Positions 57,992 to 64,000 of a stretch of DNA of 64,000 bases are shown here, in pieces. The stretch's first letter is position 1; every line of letters starts with the position of its first letter. The position numbers and the translations under genes were made by a program. The notes below the pieces were generated by a model. It worked only from the letters and a program-made list of their open reading frames with translations. It searched no databases and was not told where the DNA came from. The stretch comes from Rhodanobacter sp. FW104-R8 (GTDB taxonomy: Bacteria; Pseudomonadota; Gammaproteobacteria; Xanthomonadales; Rhodanobacteraceae): the NCBI RefSeq assembly GCF_001617365.1, contig NZ_LVJR01000019.1, positions 1 to 64,000 of the forward strand. The letters run 5' to 3'.

Positions 57992-59272
57992 ATGCGGGTA
58001 CTGATTCTGGGCAGCGGCGTGATCGGAACGTGCAGCGCGTGGTACCTGGCGCGCGCCGGTTTCGAGGTGACCGTGGTGGATCGCGAAAGCGCGCCGGCCC
58101 GCGAAACCAGCTTCGCCAACGCCGGCCAGATTTCGCCCGGCTACGCCTCGCCGTGGGCCGCCCCCGGGGTGCCGCTGAAGGCGCTGAAGTGGTTGTTCAT
58201 GCGCCACGCGCCGCTGGCGATCCGCCCCGGCCTCGACCCGCGGCAATACCTGTGGCTGCTGCAGATGCTGCGCAACTGCACCGCCAGCCGCTATGCGATC
58301 AACAAGGCGCGCATGGTGCGCCTGTCCGAATACAGCCGCGACTGCATCGACGAGTTGCGCGCCGAGACCGGGCTGGATTACGAGGGCCGCCAGCTCGGCA
58401 CCGTGCAGTTGTTCCGCACCCAGGCGCAGCTGGACGACGCAGCCAAGGACATCGCCGTGCTCAAGCAGTACGGCGTGCCATACGAGCTGCTCGACCGTGC
58501 CGGCATCGTGCGGGTGGAGCCGGCGCTGGCCGGGGTGGTCGACCAGCTCAGCGGCGCGCTGCGCCTGCCGAACGACCAGACCGGCGACTGCGAGTTGTTC
58601 ACCCGCCGGCTCGCCGCGCGGGCAGAGGAAGCCGGCGTCGAATTCCGCTTCGGCGCCACCGTGGAAAAACTCGAACACGACGGCAGCCGCCTCACCGGTG
58701 TGCGTATCGACGGCAAGCTCGAACGCGCCGACCGCTACGTGCTGGCGCTGGGCAGCTATACCCCGCAACTGCTGGCGCCGCTGGGCATCCGCCTGCCGGT
58801 ATACCCGCTGAAGGGCTACTCGCTGACCCTGCCGATCACCGACCCGGCGATGGCACCCACCTCGACCATCCTCGATGAAACCTACAAGGTGGCGGTGACC
58901 CGTTTCGACCAGCGCATCCGCGTCGGCGGCATGGCCGAGGTGTCCGGCTTCGACCTGTCGCTGTCGCCGCGCCGTCGCGCCACCCTGGAAAAAGTGGTCA
59001 CTGACCTCTACCCGCACGGTGGCGACATGGCCCACTCCACCTTCTGGACCGGCCTGCGCCCGGCCACCCCGGACGGCACCCCGGTGGTCGGTGCCACCCG
59101 GCTGGACAACCTCTACCTCAACACCGGCCACGGCACCCTGGGCTGGACCATGGCCTGCGGTTCCGGCCGCTACCTGGCCGACCTGATCGCGGGGCGCCAG
59201 CCGCAGATCAGCAGCGAGGGCCTGGATATCTCGCGCTACAGTACCCGTCCGCCCACGGGAGTCCATGCCTGA
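57992..59272 (+). CDS. dadA: D-amino acid dehydrogenase, small subunit
   Basis: FAD-dependent, membrane-associated oxidase of D-alanine and other D-amino acids that feeds electrons to the respiratory chain; 426 residues. FAD motif [20 protein letters not shown] at the N-terminus, [24 protein letters not shown], and the C-terminal [31 protein letters not shown] precedes the ATG. Its stop codon overlaps the alr start by one base, so the racemase product D-alanine passes to this enzyme. Confidence 0.96.
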   Translation: MRVLILGSGVIGTCSAWYLARAGFEVTVVDRESAPARETSFANAGQISPGYASPWAAPGVPLKALKWLFMRHAPLAIRPGLDPRQYLWLLQMLRNCTASRYAINKARMVRLSEYSRDCIDELRAETGLDYEGRQLGTVQLFRTQAQLDDAAKDIAVLKQYGVPYELLDRAGIVRVEPALAGVVDQLSGALRLPNDQTGDCELFTRRLAARAEEAGVEFRFGATVEKLEHDGSRLTGVRIDGKLERADRYVLALGSYTPQLLAPLGIRLPVYPLKGYSLTLPITDPAMAPTSTILDETYKVAVTRFDQRIRVGGMAEVSGFDLSLSPRRRATLEKVVTDLYPHGGDMAHSTFWTGLRPATPDGTPVVGATRLDNLYLNTGHGTLGWTMACGSGRYLADLIAGRQPQISSEGLDISRYSTRPPTGVHA

Positions 59273-60345
59273 TGCGCCCGGCACGAGCCCTGATCGACCT
59301 GACCGCACTGCGCCACAACTATCGCCTGGCGCGCGAGCTGGGCGGACGCAAGGCGCTGGCGGTGGTCAAGGCCGACGCCTACGGTCACGGCGCCGTGCGC
59401 TGCGCGCGGGCGCTGGAAAGCGATGCCGACGGTTTCGCGGTGGCGTGCATCGAGGAAGCACTGGAACTGCGCGAGGCCGGCATCCGCGCCCCGATCCTGC
59501 TGCTGGAAGGTTTCTTCGAGGCCGACGAGCTGGCGTTGATCGATGCCCACGACCTGTGGTGCGTGGTGCAGGCCGAGTGGCAGATCGACGCGATCGAGCG
59601 CGCGCGCCCGGCCAAGCCATTCACGCTCTGGCTGAAGCTCGATTCGGGCATGCACCGGCTGGGCCTCGCCGCAGCGGATTACCGCGCCAGCCTGCAGCGC
59701 CTGCAGGCCATGCCGCACGTGCGCGACGTGGTGGCGATGACCCACTTCGCCCGCGCCGACGAACTCGACAGCGCCCGCACCGACGAGCAGCGGGCGCTGT
59801 TCCACCAGGTGTGCGACGAGCTGCACCTGGCCACCAGCCTCAGCAATTCCCCCGCGCTGCTCGGCTGGCCCACCGCGCAGGGCGAGTGGGCGCGGCCGGG
59901 CCTGATGCTGTACGGCGCCACGCCGTTCGCCGGCCCGCATCCGGTCGCCGACCGCCTGCAACCGGTGATGACGGTGACCTCGAAGGTGATCGGCGTGCGC
60001 GAGCTGGCGGCAGGCGAACCGATCGGCTACGGCGCGCGCTTCATTACCCGGCGCCCCAGCCGCATCGGCGTCGTCGCGATGGGCTACGCCGACGGCTACC
60101 CGCAGTTCGCCCCCAACGGCACCCCGGTCAGCATCGACGGCCGGCCCGGCGAACTGGTCGGCCGCGTGTCGATGGACATGCTCACCGTCGACCTCACCGA
60201 CCACCCCGCCGCCGGCCTCGGCAGCGAGGTCGAACTGTGGGGCAGGCAGGTATCGGTCAGCGAACTGGCGCTGCACAGCGACAACAGCGCGTACCAGCTG
60301 CTGTGCGGACTGAAGCGCGTGCCGCGCAGCTACGTCGGCGAGTGA
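59272..60345 (+). CDS. Alanine racemase, catabolic type
   Basis: PLP racemase of 357 residues. Schiff-base Lys33 in [12 protein letters not shown]; the second catalytic base, Tyr, in [11 protein letters not shown]; and [23 protein letters not shown] are typical. Translationally coupled to dadA (TGATG), so it is the catabolic form (DadX) that converts L-alanine for DadA; whether a separate biosynthetic alr exists cannot be seen here. Confidence 0.94.
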   Translation: MRPARALIDLTALRHNYRLARELGGRKALAVVKADAYGHGAVRCARALESDADGFAVACIEEALELREAGIRAPILLLEGFFEADELALIDAHDLWCVVQAEWQIDAIERARPAKPFTLWLKLDSGMHRLGLAAADYRASLQRLQAMPHVRDVVAMTHFARADELDSARTDEQRALFHQVCDELHLATSLSNSPALLGWPTAQGEWARPGLMLYGATPFAGPHPVADRLQPVMTVTSKVIGVRELAAGEPIGYGARFITRRPSRIGVVAMGYADGYPQFAPNGTPVSIDGRPGELVGRVSMDMLTVDLTDHPAAGLGSEVELWGRQVSVSELALHSDNSAYQLLCGLKRVPRSYVGE

Positions 60346-60356
60346 GCGTTCCAATT

Positions 60357-60407
60357 CCTCCCCCTGCCTGCAGGGGGAGGCTGGGAGGGGGGAAGCTTTT
60401 AAGCTTC
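60357..60407. repeat. Two short palindromes after alanine racemase
   Basis: CCTCCCCCTG at 60357 and its complement at 60371-60380 form a perfect hairpin with a 4-base loop; GAAGCTTTTAAGCTTC at 60392-60407 is a second perfect palindrome. They may end the dadA-alr transcript. No other copy is in this window. Confidence 0.7.
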
Positions 60408-60485
60408 GGCCCCTCCAATCCCGATCTCGCCCCCTGCGACCCACCGCTGCCACCATCGCGCGATGGAACCAACCGGGGGAACGCC

Positions 60486-61124
60486 ATGACCGCACTCACC
60501 GGCCGCTTCAGCCAGGCCGTCGACTACGCCCGCATCGCCCACGCCGCGCAATGCCGCAAGGGCTCGAACATCCCCTACCTCTACCACCTGCTCGGCGTGG
60601 CCAGCCTGGTGATCGAATTCGGCGGCAACGAGGACCAGGCCATCGCCGGCCTGCTGCACGACACCCTGGAAGACTGCGGCGAAGCGCACGAAGCGGTGAT
60701 CCGCAGCCGCTTCGGCGACGCCGTCGCCGACATCGTCAGGGACTGCACCGACGGTACCGCTGAAGGCAAGGCCAGCCACACCGACCCCGAGGCCAAACGC
60801 CGCGACTGGATCGAACGCAAGCTCGCCTACCTCGCGCATCTGAGGGAAGCCCCCGACGCGACCCTGCTGGTCAGCGCCTGCGACAAGCTGCACAACGCCC
60901 GCGCCATCGTGCAGGACCTCGAAGACCCCGAGGTCGGCACCGGTGTGTTCGACCGCTTCACCGGCGGCCGCGCCGGCACGCTCGGCTACTACCACTCGCT
61001 AGCGGAAATCTTCTCGGTACGCGAGATCCGCGTCGCCAAGGTGCTCGACGCCACGGTGGGCTGGATGCACGAGCTGGCGGGGGCGGGCTCGCGCGTAGCG
61101 CTTGCTGTCACCACGATGGGGTGA
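60486..61124 (+). CDS. HD-domain phosphohydrolase, SpoT/MESH1-like
   Basis: Soluble protein of 212 residues. The metal-binding HD signature is complete: His34 in YLYHLLGVASLV, His58-Asp59 in IAGLLHDTLEDCG, and a downstream Asp in VSACDKLHNARAI. This is the arrangement of the (p)ppGpp hydrolase domain of SpoT and of small alarmone hydrolases; no synthetase or TGS domain is present. Hydrolysis of (p)ppGpp or another nucleotide is inferred. It stands alone, upstream of the hsd genes. Confidence 0.85.
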   Translation: MTALTGRFSQAVDYARIAHAAQCRKGSNIPYLYHLLGVASLVIEFGGNEDQAIAGLLHDTLEDCGEAHEAVIRSRFGDAVADIVRDCTDGTAEGKASHTDPEAKRRDWIERKLAYLAHLREAPDATLLVSACDKLHNARAIVQDLEDPEVGTGVFDRFTGGRAGTLGYYHSLAEIFSVREIRVAKVLDATVGWMHELAGAGSRVALAVTTMG

Positions 61125-61303
61125 TCGTCGGCTGACAACCGCGATACGTGGGAAGGCCCCATATCGCTGGGGTATTTCGCTTGCCGAAGCCGGTCGGCGC
61201 AGTACAGACTTGGAGTTCTTCTGCGTCGCCTCATGGCGGCGCACGGTAGTCGCCGTTTTGTGATTGCCGGGATGTTGCGTGATTTGCATTTCATTGGACC
61301 AAG

Positions 61304-63718
61304 ATGGCAATCAAGAAATCCGAGCTCTATTCCTCTCTCTGGGCCAGCTGCGACGCTTTGCGCGGTGGCATGGATGCCAGCCAGTACAAGGATTACGTGC
61401 TGGTGCTGCTGTTCATCAAGTACGTCAGCGACAAGTACGCCGGCGTGCCGTTTGCGGCGATCACCGTGCCCAAGGGTGCCAGCTTCAAGGACATGATCGC
61501 GCTCAAGGGCAAGAGCGACATCGGCGACCAGATCAACAAGAAGATCATCGCCCCGCTGAAGGCAGCCAATAAGCTGTCCGAGATGCCGGACTTCAACGAT
61601 GCCGGCAAGCTCGGCAGCGGCAAGGAGATGGTCGACAAGCTCACCGACCTGATCAGCATCTTCGAGAACAAGGCGCTGGATTTCTCCAAGAACCGTGCCG
61701 AGGGTGACGACATCCTCGGCGACGCCTACGAATACCTGATGCGCCACTTCGCCACAGAGAGTGGCAAGAGCAAGGGTCAGTTCTATACCCCGGCCGAAGT
61801 CAGCCGGATCATGGCGCAGGTGCTCGGCATCCGCGATACGAAAACCAGCAACGCCACCACCGTGTATGACCCGACATGCGGCTCGGGATCGCTGCTGCTG
61901 AAGGTGGCTGATGAAGCGCGTACCAAGCTGACCATCTACGGCCAGGAAAAAGACGCCACCACGGCCGGCCTGGCGCGCATGAACATGATCCTGCACGACA
62001 ACGCCGAGGCGCAGATCGTGCAGGGCAACACGCTGACCGACCCGAAATTCATGGACAAGGGCGCGTTGCGCACGTTCGATTACGTGGTCGCCAATCCGCC
62101 GTTCTCCGACAAGCGCTGGAGCACCGGCCTCGATGCGCTCAATGACCCATTCGAGCGCTTTGCGTCATTCGGCACGCCACCGGCCAAGCAGGGCGACTAT
62201 GCCTACCTGCTGCACATCGTGCGTTCGCTCAAGAGCACCGGCAAGGGCGCGTGCATCCTGCCGCACGGCGTGCTGTTTCGTGGCAACGCCGAGGCCGAGA
62301 TCCGCCGCAACCTGGTGCGCAAGGGCTACATCGCCGGCATCATCGGCCTGCCGGCCAACCTGTTCTACGGCACCGGCATTCCCGCCTGCATCGTGTTCGT
62401 CGACAAGCACGACGCGCATGCGCGCAAAGGCATCTTCATGATCGACGCCAGCGGCGGCTTCATGAAGGACGGCCCGAAAAACCGCCTGCGCTCGCGCGAC
62501 GTGCACCAGATCGTCGACGTGTTCACGCGGCGACTGGATATCCCGAAGTATTCGCGCATGGTGCCGTTCGCCGAGATCGAGAAGAACGACTACAACCTCA
62601 ACCTGCCGCGCTACATCGACAGCCAGCAGGCCGAGGACCGGCAGGATATCGAAGGCCATCTCAAGGGTGGCATCCCGCTCGCCGATGTCGATGCGCTGCA
62701 GCGTTACTGGGAGGTCTGTCCAGACCTGCGCAAGACGCTGTTCAAACCCAATCGTCCAGGCTACGTGGATCTCGCCGTGGACAAGGCTGCGATCAAGTTG
62801 ACTATCTACGAACACCCGCAGTTCGCCGCCTTCATCGACGGCATGAGCACCCATTTCGACCGCTGGCGCAAGAAAAGTGCCGCTGCGCTCAAATCACTCG
62901 ATGCGGGCTGCCATCCCAAGGACGTCATCGCCGACTTGTCGGAAAAACTGCTGGCGCATTACGCCGGCCAGCCGCTGATCAATGGCTACGACGTCTACCA
63001 GCACCTGATGGATTACTGGGCCGAGACGATGCAGGACGATCTGTACCTGATCGCCGCGGACGGCTGGAAGGCCAGCACCTATCGCGTGATCGAGCAGAAG
63101 AAGAACAAGGACGGCAAGGTCACTAAGGAAGTGGACAAGGGCTGGGCCTGCGACCTGCTGCCGAAGTCGCTGATCGTGACGCGCTACTTCGTCGCTGAGC
63201 AGGCCGCCATCGACCAGTTGACCGCCGAGGCCGAAGCCACCGAGGCGCAACTGACCGAGCTGGAAGAGGAACACAGTGGCGAGGACGCAGTGTTCTCTGG
63301 CTTCGACAAGATCAACAAGGCGGCCGTGAAGGAGCGGCTGGATGAGATCGATGGCGATCGCGAGGCGCGCGACGAGATCGCCGTGCTCAAGCGGTGGCAG
63401 AAGCTGGATCGCGAGAAGTCGGCGTTGAAGAAGCAGCTTAAGGAGGCTGAGGTGGCGTTGGATGCGGCGGCTTATGCAAAGTATCCACAGCTTTCAGAGA
63501 CAGAGATCAAGACCTTGGCGGTGGACGACAAATGGCTGGGCGCGCTGGACGCGGCCATTCATGGCGAGATGGATCGGATTAGTCAGGGGCTGACGCGGCG
63601 CGTGCGCGAATTGGCCGAGCGCTACGAGGCGCGATTGCCGCTGCTGGTGGATCGGGTGGCTGAGTTGCAGGCGAAGGTCGACGCACACCTGGAAAGGATG
63701 GGCTTCGCATGGAGGTGA
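61304..63718 (+). CDS. hsdM: Type I restriction-modification methyltransferase subunit HsdM
   Basis: N6-adenine DNA methyltransferase subunit of 804 residues. HsdM N-terminal helical domain (SSLWASCDALRGGMDASQYKDYVLVLLFIKYVSDKY), SAM-binding motif I at Asp189 in VYDPTCGSGSLLLK, catalytic NPPF at 264-267, then GKGACILPHGVLFRGNAEAEIRRNLV. About 300 extra residues follow, ending in a long charged coiled-coil (about 610-800); classical HsdM proteins are near 520. The last ten bases overlap hsdS, giving coupled translation. The 179 bases before it hold no clear promoter. Confidence 0.94.
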   Translation: MAIKKSELYSSLWASCDALRGGMDASQYKDYVLVLLFIKYVSDKYAGVPFAAITVPKGASFKDMIALKGKSDIGDQINKKIIAPLKAANKLSEMPDFNDAGKLGSGKEMVDKLTDLISIFENKALDFSKNRAEGDDILGDAYEYLMRHFATESGKSKGQFYTPAEVSRIMAQVLGIRDTKTSNATTVYDPTCGSGSLLLKVADEARTKLTIYGQEKDATTAGLARMNMILHDNAEAQIVQGNTLTDPKFMDKGALRTFDYVVANPPFSDKRWSTGLDALNDPFERFASFGTPPAKQGDYAYLLHIVRSLKSTGKGACILPHGVLFRGNAEAEIRRNLVRKGYIAGIIGLPANLFYGTGIPACIVFVDKHDAHARKGIFMIDASGGFMKDGPKNRLRSRDVHQIVDVFTRRLDIPKYSRMVPFAEIEKNDYNLNLPRYIDSQQAEDRQDIEGHLKGGIPLADVDALQRYWEVCPDLRKTLFKPNRPGYVDLAVDKAAIKLTIYEHPQFAAFIDGMSTHFDRWRKKSAAALKSLDAGCHPKDVIADLSEKLLAHYAGQPLINGYDVYQHLMDYWAETMQDDLYLIAADGWKASTYRVIEQKKNKDGKVTKEVDKGWACDLLPKSLIVTRYFVAEQAAIDQLTAEAEATEAQLTELEEEHSGEDAVFSGFDKINKAAVKERLDEIDGDREARDEIAVLKRWQKLDREKSALKKQLKEAEVALDAAAYAKYPQLSETEIKTLAVDDKWLGALDAAIHGEMDRISQGLTRRVRELAERYEARLPLLVDRVAELQAKVDAHLERMGFAWR

Positions 63719-64000
63719 GGGAAGCCAAAGCGCGTTACCTTAAGTCTTCAAGCATGTGGGATAGCTCTGTGCCTGCCGGATACAAGCGTACAGAGATAGG
63801 ATTGATTCCCGAAGACTGGGCGGCTGTGCGGCTTGCAGAGATCGGTGAGCCGCTGATAGGGCTGACTTACCGCCCAAGCGACGTTGCTCAGGATGGTGTC
63901 CTCGTTCTGAGGTCTTCCAATGTGCAGAATGGTGTCCTGCGCTTTGACGACAATGTATTTGTGACTTGCGAAGTTCCTAAGCGGATCATGGTCAGATTGG
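63709..64000 (+). CDS. hsdS: Type I restriction specificity subunit HsdS, cut by window edge
   Basis: The first 97 codons of the DNA-recognition subunit. The ATG at 63709 overlaps the hsdM end. After a polar start the frame reads YKRTEIGLIPEDWAAVRLAE, the classical entry to the first target-recognition domain, then LTYRPSDVAQDGVLVLRSSN. Base composition is visibly less GC-rich than the upstream core genes, in line with the variable nature of hsdS. The hsdR gene is not in view. Confidence 0.9.
   Translation, partial: MEVREAKARYLKSSSMWDSSVPAGYKRTEIGLIPEDWAAVRLAEIGEPLIGLTYRPSDVAQDGVLVLRSSNVQNGVLRFDDNVFVTCEVPKRIMVRL

Overview
The window is GC-rich, densely coded chromosomal DNA from a gammaproteobacterium. 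The gene set suggests the order Lysobacterales/Xanthomonadales, probably a Rhodanobacter- or Dyella-like member of the Rhodanobacteraceae. The indications are the miaA-hfq-hflX-hflK-hflC-purA block, tandem S46 dipeptidyl-peptidases, a TonB-dependent receptor, a scattered methylcitrate cycle, and many short inverted repeats of the GTAGGAGCGCACCCTGTGCG type between genes. The genus is an inference. I see no rRNA, tRNA, CRISPR array, prophage or insertion sequence.

Layout. At 0.3-6.2 kb lie an OxyR-like LysR regulator with no cysteine, an OprB-type porin, typA/bipA and a GntP-family permease. At 6.4-17.8 kb there is a possible polyhydroxybutyrate (PHB) utilisation region: TonB receptor, secreted PHB depolymerase, a CrbS/MxtR-like transporter-fused sensor kinase, a GtrII-like glucosyltransferase, a CrbR/ErdR-like response regulator and a lipoprotein 3-hydroxybutyrate-oligomer hydrolase. 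At 18-24.3 kb come a cyclophilin, a YidB-like protein, a GlsB-like membrane protein, an aminotransferase, malate dehydrogenase, an amidohydrolase and a TRIC-like membrane protein.

At 24.4-35.2 kb the propionate (2-methylcitrate) genes prpE, prpB, prpC and prpD are interleaved with ahpF/ahpC, which have a well-spaced OxyR-type site, with a dicarboxylate symporter, and with a TerC-family gene preceded by what looks like a yybP-ykoY manganese riboswitch. At 35.5-46 kb lie ompA, an RsuA-type pseudouridine synthase, and a threonine-degradation set (tdh, kbl) split by a large AsmA-like DUF748 gene. At 43.9-50.7 kb three secreted-protein genes, one unrecognised and two S46 peptidases, share a similar upstream element.

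At 50.8-57.3 kb is the conserved miaA-hfq-hflXKC-DUF2065-purA block. At 57.3-60.3 kb an Lrp-type regulator diverges from dadA-alr (alanine catabolism) across a palindromic operator candidate. The right end holds an HD-domain protein and the start of a type I restriction-modification locus (hsdM, then hsdS cut by the window edge).

A common theme is catabolism of short acyl units (3-hydroxybutyrate, acetate, propionate, alanine, threonine) plus secreted peptidases and outer-membrane uptake. All functions are read from sequence motifs; no database search was possible.
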